Part shown: positions 25,001 through 37,600 of the stretch, in pieces
Layout of the letters: each line of letters begins with the position of its first letter
Numbering within the stretch: the first letter of the stretch is position 1
NCBI GenBank assembly: GCA_030141605.1
Contig: JAQGDQ010000020.1
Location: forward strand, 1,012,001-1,076,000
Reading direction: 5' to 3'
DNA length: 64,000 nucleotides
Origin: Tubiluchus corallicola
Lineage: Eukaryota; Priapulida; Priapulimorpha; Priapulimorphida; Tubiluchidae
Notes under the pieces: model-generated
The model's database searches: none
Told to the model about the DNA's origin: nothing
What the model saw: the letters and a program-made list of their open reading frames with translations, nothing else
Translations under genes and position numbers: made by a program

Positions 25001-25335
25001 CATTGAGAGATAGCTTATTGTCCAAGCATAGGGTAACTTCAATAAGCTCATTAAATTTGGTGTCGACATTAAAAAGGAAACACGAAATGAACTTTTTGAC
25101 TAAAATTATGATGCCACCTCCCCTTAGATTAGCTCTATCATAACGAAAAGTGGTATAATCTTTAAAATAAAAATGCGGTCATCAATCAAGTCACTTCCCC
25201 AGAACTCTGTAATACAAGTGACGACAGGTTGCAACAAAACAATATAACTTTGCAAACCATCAATTTTATTCATAAGGCTTCTGGCATTGATATAAAAGAA
25301 ATTTAAAGTATACTCAAGTACACTTAAGTTCATCT
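22040..25335 (-). mobile_element. CR1/Jockey-type LINE, decayed, 5'-truncated, interrupted by a TTAA element
   Basis: Read on the minus strand, domains follow the usual order. The endonuclease comes first (NARSLMNKIDGL near 25300; VGVVYRPPNSSF, LCGDFNFPNANW and GTSDHPV in 25025-24639). A linker follows (24135-23775). The RT includes SWKLSRISLIHKK-like sequence with N for S, YRPVAIARTVGKLVER, NYLKRSQHGFLKKRS and SQGSVLGPLLFLIFIDD (23530-22749). Last is the C-terminal region (22542-22087) with LEQVQARA, LIEMFKILKG and AEVILWNSL. The endonuclease and the linker are separated by a foreign 507-bp insertion. Several frame breaks occur, and the catalytic FADD motif reads FADN, so the copy is dead. 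The 5' end is lost next to a TA microsatellite. Confidence 0.85.
24136..24642 (+). mobile_element. TTAA-bounded non-autonomous element, copy 4, nested in the LINE
   Basis: 507 bp from TTAA (24136-24139) to TTAA (24639-24642). Left end AAGGCCAAGAAAA and right end TTTTCTTGTCCTT are inverted repeats. The middle holds a long AT palindrome of ATTATA units (about 24179-24235). Removing the element and one TTAA joins the LINE endonuclease end (GTSDHPVITWQ) to its linker (FNFKKANFESI-like) at the expected place, so this is a clean insertion with TTAA target duplication. Confidence 0.8.
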
Positions 25336-25359
25336 AAGTCCTTGGTAACATATATATGT

Positions 25360-25394
25360 ATGTGTACATATGTATGTATATATACATATATATA

Positions 25395-25444
<50 letters not shown>

Positions 25445-25445
25445 T
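25360..25445. repeat. (TA)n / (ATAC)n microsatellite
   Basis: Alternating TATATACATATA followed by about 25 TA units ending near 25441, then short CAGA/CATA repeats. It abuts the 5' end of the LINE remnant. Confidence 0.85.
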
Positions 25446-26480
25446 AGACAGACAGTCATACATACAGTCATATAGATGTTTTGAAAGGAACTTGGGATTA
25501 CTCGGCTTGACCCACATCATTAATTAACCACATTTCAGTTTTTTCCAATTTCCAGTTATAATTTACCTGATCTGGGTTTTCATCATAAGACGTAAAAATT
25601 ACCCTGCTTTACAGGGGTACACTCATTCATTAAACAAGTGTACCCCTGTGAAATGCAGTTGTTGACTGATTGCTGCTTGATCCACAAATATTTCCCAAAA
25701 TGGTGCCAAAAATGCTAAAGTGAAAAGTTGGTCTTCAGTTGGGGTTAGAGCAACTCATGTGGTTTAATTTTGTTCACGCTCTTTTTCTAGTTTCTTTCAG
25801 TAAAGACCAGACTGTTTTAGGGTGTTGCAAATCAATGAATTGAAGGTGGCTACCATTCTGGTAATTCCCACTTTCTCTTCGAGCAGGTCTATGGAAGTTG
25901 CTCAAGTGAAGGACCATACTAAAATCAGACTTGTACTTAACTACTTGTGGAATTGTACTCACAGACTGACAGTCATGCAGACAGACAGACAGACAAGCAG
26001 GAAAACAGACAAACAAAGAGGCAGATCAGGTTGTGTTATAGCGAATACTTTGAATTATGTTCTTGTTAGCTTACTGGTATTTTTGGTACACAGTTTCACG
26101 CTTGTTTTTATCTCACCTTGTAAACAATGCGTAATTTTGTTTACCCCGAGTTTCAGGGCATAACACGGAAATTCCGGCAATACGTCGTCTGCTTACGTCC
26201 TCGTGCAGGGACGCATCCGGTTTTACTCACCATACTCGGAAAATAACCTCTGCGCGGCTCTAACTTTGTTTTAATTAAATCTTTTTAACTCGGTTTTTTG
26301 TACTAAACTTAGCACCACGCCGCTAAAATTGTTCGATATTTTTTACAATAGACGATCGGTAGAGTTATTTGCATTCTAGAGTGTTGTAAACAGGTCTGTC
26401 ACTGTTTACCCTAAACATCCTGATTTGCTCGTGGTCTAGCTTTCTAGGCTTGAACGCTGACGCAGCTGCTAGGCAATCAT
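25446..26480. other. Intergenic DNA upstream of the C1 gene
   Basis: Contains short CAGA repeats near 25976-26000. No reading frame was supported by motif or splice context. The last 300 bases, with higher GC than their surroundings, probably belong to the promoter of the C1 gene. Confidence 0.4.
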
Positions 26481-26488
26481 TATATAAA
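26481..26488 (+). promoter_or_regulatory. TATA box of the C1-domain gene
   Basis: TATATAAA about 30 bases upstream of a CAGTTCAAT stretch (about 26508-26516) that could be the start site. A strong splice donor (GTAAGTTC at 26593) follows 80 bases later, which fits a short non-coding first exon spliced to the acceptor at 28003. Confidence 0.5.
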
Positions 26489-26592
26489 CCGCTGCTGCGT
26501 GTGTTTACAGTTCAATACACGACTAAACGTTTGCGCATACGGGATTCAGAAAGCGTGAGGACATTTTGAGAGACAAAATATCTACATAATTG

Positions 26593-28003
26593 GTAAGTTC
26601 TTCGCTATAAATCTGTAATATTTAACTTTTTATCATTATCTTTAGGTTATATGTAGCGAGCTTTGACGGATATATGAACCGATAATGTTTTTATGGTTAA
26701 TGTTCACCCTTTAGGCATACACGTTTGCTTGATAGTGTTGCTCGTTTGGTGTTTTAAGTGCTTCAAATTTAAAAGACACTCCGTTTTTGAGCTCTAGATT
26801 TTAAACGTTTTGCCACTTTTGTGTAACACTGAGATACAAAAACATAAATTTGCAGTGCTGGTGTCGGCAGAAATTATTGCTGAACTCATTTTATTATCCT
26901 GCATAATCACAGTTTTTTATACAATTCAGTATGCAGCATTTAACTGCAATTCCTACTTAAATTCGATGGCTGTGACAAGACGGGGACCTTCTCTGTAGCA
27001 TGAGCCACTGAATCAGCAGAAGCCTCTCAGCCATGCTAAGGTTGTATGTACATCTTCTCTCTGTGAAGTAAACAACCACAATCAGAACGGCAAATGAAAC
27101 TGCAGAGCGAGAAACATAACGGTTCACCGTTCCAGCTACTGACCAGCCTTGGCGTCATTTGTAACTTTAGTTGCAAAGCCTCAGAATGGTTCTCTCTTTG
27201 CTTTAGTTACACAGTTTTGTTTTTATTCAAAAATTTTGAACTTGGGGTTAATAATTGGCAGTGAATTAGCCTGCATTTTAAAACTAATCAACTTTGCAGT
27301 GATATAAACATTCTAAATAATGAATTCCTGCTGTGCCTTTTAACCTTTAATTAACAGCTGCCACAAGTCTGTAGTTTAGATCCAGCAACAACTTCGGCTT
27401 TTTACTTTTCCATCTTTCTCTGCTGTTAGATTTTTAAATTTAATTCCACTAAAATTTGTTAAATATGAAATTATACACTCATGGCAAATAAGCAGAAAGC
27501 CTGTCTTAATAAGTAGTTTTTGAGAGAACATTTTTTGGACAAAATCGTGTAAAGCTGCCGAAATGTTGCATTGGTATCCAAAAAAAATGTGTGTCTGTGA
27601 TGCACATTGTAATTTATGCTCCTAACATCCATAGAGCAAATGCAGTTTTGGTTCATTCTGTGTAATGTTGTGTATTACCATGGATACCGTGACAGCATTC
27701 CTTAACAGCGATCGCTATGGAGATCAATGGCTGACAGACTTTGTGCAGCCTTAGGCTCACTTTAAGTTTCCCGGTTGGAGCTTGTGAAGGGAGGGCTCAA
27801 GTGGGTAGATGTTGTGGTGTCTATATTTGGATAAACCATGGCAGGCAACCGGGAAAAAATGGTTGAAGGGCTGATGACTGTATTTGGTGGCGTGTTCGAG
27901 AAAGCGTTTGTACATTATTTTAAAAGTAATTAAGGTTTAATTACAGTAAGCTAATTGTAAGGTTTTTCATATTTGTAAATTTACGTTTTTCTTTATTTTC
28001 CAG
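26593..28003 (+). other. Probable 5' UTR intron of the C1-domain gene
   Basis: Donor GTAAGT at 26593 and acceptor TTTATTTTCCAG ending at 28003. Inside lie a SINE-like repeat (about 26980-27160) and, at 27838-27933, a 31-codon frame with an excellent start context (ACCATGG). That frame has no donor in the phase needed to join the C1 exon, so it is more likely chance or an upstream ORF. Confidence 0.45.
26980..27160 (+). repeat. Dispersed repeat (SINE-like), copy 1
   Basis: Shares the order 'GACCTTCTCT ... GAATCAGCAGAAGCCTCT ... TGTACATC ... GTAAACAACCACAATCAGAA' with diverged copies at about 37120-37225 and 43855-43975. The repeated arrangement in three introns marks it as a SINE or similar retroposon. 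Confidence 0.5.
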
Positions 28004-28022
28004 ATGTGAGTCTTTGGTCGAC

Positions 28023-28394
28023 ATGGCAACCAGTCCTTCGAGCCAGCCTCACACGTTTAAGCAATGGTGGTTTAGGACGCCCACATTCTGTGGAAGCTGC
28101 GGCAGCTTCCTCTTTGGCTTCTACAACCAGGGAAAGACTTGCACACGTTGCGATCTGAGCATTCACCACGGTTGCGTGAGTAGCTTGGGCTTCAGTTGCA
28201 CTGTGGGTGAGGAAAGCCAAGACGGAAGACACAAGTTCGACCTTAGCAACTACTATCGACCGACTTTCTGCTGGCACTGCGGCTCGATGCTGTGGGGTTT
28301 CTACCACCAGGGGGCTCACTGTGCACGCTGCAAGATGAATGTTCACCCAGGCTGCCAAGATAAAGCTCTGCTTAACTGCATGAAGACGAAGTAA
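28023..28394 (+). CDS. Small protein of two tandem C1 (phorbol-ester/DAG type) zinc domains
   Basis: A 123-residue protein on a single coding exon. Start ATG at 28023 in good context (GACATGG), stop TAA at 28392-28394. Both domains match the C1 zinc pattern H-x12-C-x2-C-x13-C-x2-C-x4-H-x2-C-x7-C exactly. The first runs from about residue 10 (HTFKQWWFRTPTFCGSC), the second from about residue 70 (HKFDLSNYYRPTFCWHC). Both keep the Pro, Gly and Gln that shape the ligand groove (PTFC..C, LWGFYHQG), so diacylglycerol binding is plausible for the second and possible for the first. The pair resembles the C1A-C1B tandem of protein kinase C, but no C2, kinase or other domain follows: a polyadenylation signal comes at 28473. 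The frame is open back to the acceptor at 28003, so an upstream coding exon is not excluded. I infer a membrane-recruited adaptor or a competitor of PKC-like proteins. Confidence 0.85.
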   Translation: MATSPSSQPHTFKQWWFRTPTFCGSCGSFLFGFYNQGKTCTRCDLSIHHGCVSSLGFSCTVGEESQDGRHKFDLSNYYRPTFCWHCGSMLWGFYHQGAHCARCKMNVHPGCQDKALLNCMKTK

Positions 28395-28472
28395 AGTCGA
28401 GCGATGATTGCTGCTTACGGCTTTGATTAATCCGGTGACAGATGATTTATTAACTGCTGTTTTAAATTCTTA

Positions 28473-28478
28473 AATAAA
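28473..28478 (+). terminator. Polyadenylation signal AATAAA of the C1-domain gene
   Basis: AATAAA stands 79 bases after the stop codon, in the first AT-rich stretch of the 3' flank. Confidence 0.6.
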
Positions 28479-28593
28479 AACTGAAAAGAATTGCTAAAAA
28501 TGAATAACGTTTTTTTTTACTTGGTGTGGTTAAGTTAAACAGTATAACCTTTCTATATAAGTAAGATGTTATCATCTATGAGTAAACTATAAT

Positions 28594-28713
28594 TAGTTAC
28601 TGAGTAATATAAAGTACTCTACATTTCACTCTTTCTTCCAGAAAGTTGAAGGTTAGTTACGGAGTAATATAAAGTACTCTACATTTCACTCTTTCTTCCA
28701 GAAAGTTGAAGGA
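28594..28713 (+). repeat. Two tandem 60-bp copies
   Basis: The 60-base unit with AGTAATATAAAGTACTCTAC and CTTCCAGAAAGTTGAAGG occurs twice head to tail with almost no change, a recent duplication. No coding role is seen. Confidence 0.85.
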
Positions 28714-29352
28714 TTATTTAACTGGTGTGTTTTATGCTAACATTGCTTTTCGGGATGTTTTACTTGGATTATCAATACTTATAAATATTAACATTTTGAC
28801 AAATGTTTTTAGATGAATAAAGTAACGGCACATTAATAAGTTTTTGTTCATATATTTTTTCCATATCTGAACTTCGTGTCATTATATTTTGCTACTTTTT
28901 CATCCTTAAAGAATTGAAACAATTGTCAAGAAGAGGAAATGTTCAGATTTGTCATTTTTATAGACTTCGAATTTAAATATTTTAGTGCTGTTTTGCAGCT
29001 TGCTTGACTTCTGTGTGTTGATTTATTATTATCAGTGAATAATAATTTAGTATCATTTGCTAGTAACAGAGCATGGGTTATTTTAAATCTTTTTTATAGA
29101 TCATAGACAGCTAGCAGTACAGCTGTAAATTATACTTCATAAATTATTTAGTTTTATCTATGTGACTGAGATATTTAATATAATTATTAATCATGCTAAA
29201 ATAATCTATTGGCTAGTGTTTTAGATATACATGTGAATATAGCCTTCCTTTTTTTGATGAGATAAATACTTATTTTAATACTTGCAGAACATCTTGGTTT
29301 TGTTTTCTTTGTTTTATTGTAATGGTAGCTTTTGTATTAATGACTATATTGT

Positions 29353-29358
29353 TGTTGT

Positions 29359-29427
<69 letters not shown>

Positions 29428-29428
29428 C
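29353..29428 (+). repeat. (GAT)n microsatellite
   Basis: About 25 GAT units. It makes an apparent poly-Asp reading frame, which I do not take as a gene. Confidence 0.9.
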
Positions 29429-30079
29429 TTTAATTTAAGTGCAACTCATAAAGTGGCTTACAAGCATGGTTTTTTCCATTATGATTCCAACTTTTACAAC
29501 CATTCATTAATTTATCAGTAGCATGTTCGAGTTTAATTTACGATAAAAGCATGTAATTACTAAGATTATTACTGCTTTTTTGATTCTTTATGCATCAAGG
29601 AGAATTGTATCGGCATATACAATATTGAGGATTTGAAACTAAAGGTGTCTATGCTTCATGTAGTTTTTGTTGAACCACAGAGTTATTAATACATTCGCAA
29701 TTCATTTTCTAGTGGCTCATGATGACTTTGTGCAAAGGAAGTTAATGCACGGAAAAAAATGTTGAAATTATAATTACAAATCATATCAATTAAGTAATAG
29801 GAAATCCCACTATAAATAAATAATCCATGTACATTCTCGGCAGCATTGAGGCCCCCGCTGCTGGCACCATTTACAGGGATTGAGCATAATATCTCTGACT
29901 GCCCTCTTTGGCACCCTACAAGAAGCCAACATGGTGCCACCACCTATCAGTGGGACCTTGACTCAGGATGTCTCCAATATATATTAGCACGTACACAGTA
30001 CTTCAATTGCAAGTTTTTGATGTTACCAACAAGTAAGATGCAGTACGTAGCACCTGACCTACCAATCATTTGATGTAAG

Positions 30080-31340
30080 AATGAGCTTGAAACATAGAAA
30101 GCCGGGGGGGGGGTTATCGTCTCACCCCTGGCGCATGTCCAAGCGGCAAATTAGTATGGTAATACTTGAAAATTTTGACATATTTGGTGTCAAAATCGAA
30201 ATAATTAAGATAAATAGTAAACTGAAGTTAATGCAATTTTAGGGTACTATTATCCTTTCTTGTGCTGTTATTACAGTTCACCAAGCTGTTATGTTTATAT
30301 AAATATTTTTATACAGTTGAAAACTGAATAGTGCCCGAAAGTGCTTGCTTTCCAATCTTAATACCCTTTAGTATAATATACCTTGTGAGACACATGAATG
30401 CTAAAGTATTATTGATTGAGAGTAGTACTACTATTTGCAAAGTTGTGCATGGATTTGCAGAACGAGTGAGAAATGAAATTTGTGTGAATGTGTGAAAAAC
30501 TTAAAATGCGCATAGCAAATGACTAATGAGTGAGAACTTGCTTGTCTGTAATACATTGAACTTCACCTCAAGTGGCAGCATGCTTTGTTTTTAGCAACTT
30601 CTCCTAGTATTCCCTGCATCATAACTTTTTGCAGTATGTTAGCATCAGACAAATCATGTAAACCATGTAAAACTGGAGAGTATTTCCTTTTCGTAATGCA
30701 ATCAAAATAACTACAGGTTCATTAATGCTGCACAGCCTCTCAGCACCACACACAACTGCATTACACCCGGAGTAAAGGAGATGCTGACCAGGATTCGGGT
30801 TTTGGTCATTTTTCCTCTTAGTACCACATCAATCAAAACAGCCGCAGACTCATTAAGGCCACACACGTGATCCATTGTGATCACAAGTACACCATTCATG
30901 GAATTGTTAAGAAGAATCTGGATCAGACTTCGGATTTCGATCGTCATACTCAGCCTGCTAACCACAATTTGACATAAAAATGAATGTGAAATGTAGAAAT
31001 CCCAGGGATCATCTCACCCCCGATAGGAGCCCAGGGGACAAATTATGCCCAGAATGTTTAGCTTTTTTGGGTATAAAAATCAAATTACTGTATTAAAAAA
31101 TTAAGGCATCGTCAAAAATGAAAAAAATTGTGGTAATTTTTGTGTACTATGCTGAGATTTCTTATGCTGTTATTACAGTTTATTATGATTTATAAAAATG
31201 TGTTTTTTGTACACACGAAAATTTTTTATAGCACCCAGAAGTGTTTAATTTTCAATATTTGTAATACCCCTTAGTATAATATACTCTGTAAGACTCATGA
31301 ACGCTACTGTCTGATTTAGAGTAGTTCTACTAATTGTGTT
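30080..31340. repeat. Diverged pair of about 350-bp segments
   Basis: The stretch starting 'GAAACATAGAAAGCC' at about 30088 and that starting 'GAAATGTAGAAATCC' at about 30988 share the same series of landmarks: TCTCACCCC, GACAAATTATG or GGCAAATTAG, TGCTGTTATTACAGTT, TAGTATAATATAC, and GAGTAGT.CTACTA. They are two old copies of one sequence about 900 bases apart. Confidence 0.5.
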
Positions 31341-31647
31341 GTGGTTGATACTGATAGCAAAGGAAGCCAGGTGTGATTTGCATACTTGGTTGTGAAGTTG
31401 CAGAATGTGTGAGAACTGAAATTTGATGCGTGTGCGCGTGTGAAAGATTTAAAAATATGTGTGATATATCCTTAATGCATGACAGTTGGCAGGTCTGCAT
31501 AAATTATAGTTTGTCATTTTTTTCACTTGGACGTCCGTCTTGTAACTAACACAGTACATTGGGTGGCACATGGTTCTTTGTAACTTTCAGAGAACCGAAG
31601 ACTTTCTGGCATGAGGTTGACTTATTTGTGATGGTCATCTCCTCAGC

Positions 31648-34600
31648 ATGAATGCAGTAGAAGCGCAGTCACTAGTCCTTGAGGCTCTCACTAAAGCCAG
31701 TAGTCAAGACGCAAGTCAACTGAAACCTGCTGAACACCAGCTGAAGCAGTGGGAGACGGAACCTGGCTTCTACTCTATCCTCGTGGTATGTAAGAACAGT
31801 TCTTTAATCTTTGAGCGCAGACCTGACTGAGATAAATCAGAGCAAGTCCTGCCTGATTAACAGAAATGATTGTAAAATAATAAGTCCTATCAAGACTGTT
31901 TATATGTATATATGTTGCTTTATTGTGTGTGTTTATGTGCTTGAATCATTATACCTTAGACATGAGGTTTCTTTGCATTGTTGTAGTCTGTTCCTTTTTT
32001 ATGTCTAGCGTATATGGTTCTTCTTTTTTATATTCTGTTCTACAGTTCAATAAACAGTTTCATTAGTAAGACCAGATCCAGATTTTCTCTTATGCTATAG
32101 TAAATAAGACCACATTCTTTCTTCTTCCTTTAGCAAGTTTAATCAGAGTTGGATTACTTTTTGTACCTGTACCTCTTGTAGGTGGTGTAACCACGTTGCA
32201 CACGGGCCCTGCAGTTGCAGGGGGCTGTGATTTAGATCTTAGAGCGGCCCTTGGAAGAAGAGCTGCCACGCTTGCCACAGCAATTGCACAGCACGGTTAC
32301 CTAAACACTTTTGCCAACATGAAATCCTGTTGAAAAAAATTTAAAGGCATGTTGCAACAGTTTTCTAAATTGCAGCTGGTTTCAAAAATTATGCTGCAAA
32401 ACGCAGGCCACAATACTTTTACCTGTGAGTGATAGAGATTACTTTGCAGATGTTGCACTAAACGTATTTCTAAGCTACTGCCTTTTTGTAATGGAAACAG
32501 TGATTTCATTCTATACTTTTGATGAGTTACTACAAGTGAAACAAAGCCATAATTTTGTTCTCTATTGTGACTGGTGAGAGGAGTCAAATTTGGGTCATTT
32601 TCTGTACTTTTCGGTGAGATCTTTTTCCCAAATTCTGTTTTATATTTCTAATGAGTGAAACTAACACTTGTGTGCTGTTTTGTGCTTGCTTATGTACATT
32701 GTATTAAGCTCTGTACTAATAGTAAGTTTATTGACGAATAGTACAGTACAATATACAAGTATATAGAGAACCAGACATTACACAAAAGCATCCCAATGTA
32801 ATCATCACGTTGAAATGGTAAAATCAGTATGTTTAAATGGTTCACAATATTTACATGTGTAATGTAACTTTCCATGATTAAGCTTTTATTTTCCTTCTTT
32901 CAGAACAGTCTGTAAAATAATTTGAAACTAAATTTCCAAGTTCACAGTCAGTTCTGTTCATCGGAAATGTACTTTTTTCCACAAAGTGAGATTTATAAAG
33001 ATTGTGAAAATTTGATTGATATGGCAGAAAATGCTCTGCTTGTGTTCAGACAAAACCCACATTTTAACTGACCATTTATTTCTTGGGTGAGGAGGATTTC
33101 GTTTCTGCATCAAATTCTGAATGTAATTTAAAAATCATATTATATTGTATTGTATTATATTGACATCAGTATATTGTATTGTGTTGTGTTACATTACATT
33201 ACATTATGTTAGGTTAAATTAGGTTAGGTTAGGTTGCATTACGTTACATTACATTGTATTGTATTGCATTGCATTACGTTACATTACATTACATTACATT
33301 ATATTAAATCATTTTCAGAATATATTCTCTAATCACATTATCGATGTGAATGTACGGTGGCTTGCTGTCTTGTACTTTAAGAACGGCGTGGACAGATACT
33401 GGAGACGATCCGCACCTTTGTGAGTATGGCTTCTTCTGTAATAATATTTGTGTAAGTGTCCTTCACATATGTACAATGAATTGATATACAGGTATATCTT
33501 ATTCACCGACGAGACGTTGTTGCAATGATGCTATGATAACCTGTGCATCTGTTGAGTTTCCACATTACTGCAACACATATTAGGTTTTTTCTAATTTGCC
33601 AGGCTGTACAGAATCAAATTATAAGCATCTCGTGTAATTAGTAAAAGTTGCTTGAGTGCTGCCATTTTGAACACCCATTCTTCCACCTGTGACCTCATTC
33701 ATCGAATGAAGAAAAGCCGTGCACTTTCAATTTCCTTCAAAAATAGCTAGTTTTGTGATGATATTTTTACATGAACATTAAGTAAGCTGCAGGGTATTTT
33801 AACAGGTTCGCTTATGGAAAGTCCCACTGCACTTACGAAAAGTCACGAAGTCCACCAGTCACGTCACAATTTTTAAACGGATGGCAACTACCATGGGGCT
33901 TGAAAATTTATGTACAGCAAATTAACTTCATGCTTTATTGACAGTTTTTCGCAAATTTCTTTGTTATAATTTTCTAAGCTTACGTGATGATAGTAAAATA
34001 AACCCGACATAAATGACGTGCTTTATCCTTTAATACAATGTCTTCATTAACTGATCTCATTTTAGTACAATAGTATATTTGAATTTGTTGAATATTGAAA
34101 GCACAACAAATTCCAATGTGCCATCATAATATATTGACATCATTCGCGTCAAAATATCACCAATTAATGAACACTGTGCATTAATTGAATATTGTAGTTC
34201 CATACACTTAGACAATCTTAAGTCTTAAGTGTTATGAATTTTTCTTCTACTATGTACAACAGTTTTTACACTTACTGTGTGTAGGATTGTAGGTAGATTG
34301 AGCGAATGATTGCCATTAGATAAGTATTCCCACTAAGTTTTGTCAACGTGACTGTGGTCTTCCGGAATACAGTTTCCCGATAAAAATTCATTATAGTGAA
34401 GAACAGAATTGTGGAAGATTTTTTTGCTTCATTTTAATTTGCTGAATGCTCTCAAGGTTATCATTGCATTTGTTAAGCTGGTTCTTTCTGTTTTTCCATT
34501 AATTTCTTATTTCAAAACTTCACAGTAAAATTGAAGTGTCTCTGAAACTCTGGAGACGTTTGCTAACACTATGGAAATGATTAAGGCTGGTTTATGCAAC

Positions 34601-37600
34601 ACTGCCCTTGTCATGACACTGCACTTGGTCCTTCAAAAACTACAAATTACTGTAAATGATTTTCTACTATAAACTAATTTCTAATGATTCATTAGTAATA
34701 TGTTTGTAGTTCAGTATTTTAATTCTAATCGCCGTAGCTCTGCGAAAATGTCTCACTCGGTTAGATCATCAGTCCTGGTGCATCGTCGTCATTAGTACTA
34801 ATTCATTATCATTGTCATCATCACCACCATTGCCATCAGCATTAATACCACCACCGCTATCATCGACGTCGTCATTATCGTCTCCCCACCTCCATTTCTT
34901 TACTTCACTACCACTATTTATTGTTTTTCTATGTTATAATTACCTATCAATGTTGAGCATAGCTTGTATTTCTTCTACTATGTTCATAGCACTACAATGC
35001 ATTGTCAGTTTCGTAATTGTAAAATTTAAGTATATTATGATATTATGCTAAATGTATAAACAAATCAATCTAGATTTAAAACATGCAGTTAAGTTCTAAA
35101 AGGCACTATTTTATTTCCAGTGCAATAAGCGAGGAAGAAAAAACACAGCTGAGAACAAGACTTTTGTCCAACTTTAACGAACCATATCCACAGGTTTGAA
35201 CATTTTATTAAATAAACTTATAAATTTCTTATCTGTGCATTTTAATAATTAGCTGTTGGAGATATTCCATCTAGACCTCAAAAGGTTTGCTAAATGGTAC
35301 AAACTTAGCGACACGATGAGGACACGAATGCGATATTTTTTCCAGTGATACGATACTGATGCTCATTTCTTCAGACTACAAAGCAAAACAGAAAGACCAT
35401 CATTCACAGTTACAGTTATTAGTTACTGGGTTGCACAGTGCTGTATATTTAAGTTGCCACTATTTAGTAGTCTTTGTGAGCTGCACATAACACGAAAAAA
35501 TGCTGCATTTGAAATTCTTATTGACGACAAATTTCAATATAGCCACAGTTAATAAACTATAAAATAAAAAAAATCATTTTAAAATAACCTTCAGTAGGTA
35601 TCGTATTATTTTTATGTTTCTCTAATAGTGATAATTATAAGTGTCCACAATCTGTTGATCAATTTTGGTTATTTTTTTAAAGAAATACGGGCCCAATCTT
35701 AAATATTGAATGGGAACATATTATATTTTTTAAAGAGTGAAAGAATTATTACTGAAATCCGTCTTTGCGCGTCTAGTTCTTTATGTTTTTGTTCTGTTTT
35801 TATGTGCAATTTGCCATTTGCTAGTTAGATTGGTAGTAGTGCCTGCATCTCAGAAATGACTTAAATAAAAAACAAGTGCTGTACCTCATATATATTCAAT
35901 TGTGACACAGTGCACACGTTGGAGAGCTCGTGCGATAAATTCGAAATTTAAATTTTTAAGCTTAAAATTTGCCGAGTTTTGTTTGTCACACTGGGTGTTG
36001 TACAGTAGCACTGGACTTCCAGTTTTGCTTTTGCAAACACGTGCAACAGACACAGAGAATGTTTCTACTGTTGAAAATTAAGTTTAGTTGTGATGTCATC
36101 ACTAGATGTGCTTGCTCGGCATTGATTGCGTTTTTTAACGTATTATTTAAGTGTTAGAAACTGGCATTATTATAGGTGTCAAAATAACATTATCGTATTT
36201 CACAATGCTGTAGGATATGAAACATCATCCTGCTTTCCTTTGACATATTTCTTGTTTTTATGATGCATTTGAAAAAAAAGTTTATTGTATTTTACTCAAA
36301 AATTGTATCTTGCCACATTTTAGGTTTATTGTCACTGATATTAAGAATTTACCCTCTTCTTTAGGTGGCTACACAGTTGGCGGTTCTTATTGGTAAAGTT
36401 GCCCGACTGGACTGTCCAAGACAATGGCCAGATCTGATTCCGACTCTGCTGGCTGCATTGCAGAGGGATGAACAGCTTTTACAGCACCGAGCCTTGCTAG
36501 TCTTGTACCATGTTACGAAAACTCTGGCTTCCAAGCGGCTAGCGGCCGACAAGAAATTATTTCAAGAGGTAGGAGTTATCAGTATTGTACGGTGTTGTAT
36601 GGAGTGCAGTTTGATTATAATTGCTAGTCGTGGGGCCTGATTAATCAATTTGGTGAATTATAATCGATTAGTGCTTTTATTTTCCAATTATTGATTATTT
36701 TTTCGGTTGCCAATGCAAATCAATTACTTAATTATTAGCAAATTCACAAAAATCGAAGGACAAATATAGCTGTTATGTGGTAAAATCAGGTAATTATTGC
36801 ACTAAGTTTATGTCGTAACTAAGCACACAAACATTGCCTGCTTAGACATTTCTCGTAAGCACGAAAAAGTGAATTTCATGTGTGCCTTCTTCTTGTAAAA
36901 TTACAGAAAACCACAGGAAACTGAATAAATCCATTATCGAATTGGTTTGACATCCGATAATCAATCGCGAAAATGTATTTGATGAAAAGCAGCTGAATGA
37001 TGGGTTAGCTACTGGTCCTTTCGCACCAAGGCTACAACAATAAATATTACAACCTTTGTGCTGATTCCAGGCCCATCTGTGGTTGCTCTTCTTTGCTTTT
37101 GTGGAAGATCCACATCATCAAGGTGGGTCTTCTAAGATAAGACGTTGGATTGGCAGAGGTCTTGCCCATATTCTTATCCACATTCAGATGTACATCCTTA
37201 ACAAGACAACAGTCAGAGGCAGCAGAGCAAATAAAACCACCCAGACTGCCAGCAATTTTACAAGAGATTGTCTGTTTACCAAGGCCTAATGTTGTTTACT
37301 TTCCTAGCAAAAAGTTTACACTGTGATCAATCACATTGCAGTTCTTTCTCCTTGTTCTTGAATTCATCATTACGTTTGTTATCGCCATTCGCCATTTTTT
37401 AATTGCAATTTCACAGTTATTAGGAATCATTAGTGTTGCATTGATTTAAAGTAAAGTTTTTAAGTATTAATTTCTTATTTTCTTTATGCACAGCTGACGT
37501 CAGAGATTTTAGGGTTTGTCCTACATCTGTGGAATCGCTATACAGAGTTGTTCTACCAGCGGCTGTCAGAGGGCGATGCTTCCGCAATAGAAGCTCTTGA

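Larger units (their letters stand above)
28714..31647. other. Intergenic DNA between the C1 gene and IPO11
   Basis: Holds a (GAT)n tract and two diverged copies of a roughly 350-bp segment. Promoter and possible 5' UTR of IPO11 should be in the last few hundred bases; a TAACTTTCAG acceptor-like site ends at 31590. No RNA gene or supported coding frame was found. Confidence 0.4.

Noticed and set aside
29282-29521. Poly-Asp protein frame
   Set aside because: Created by a (GAT)n microsatellite, with no conserved sequence on either side and no splice or promoter support.
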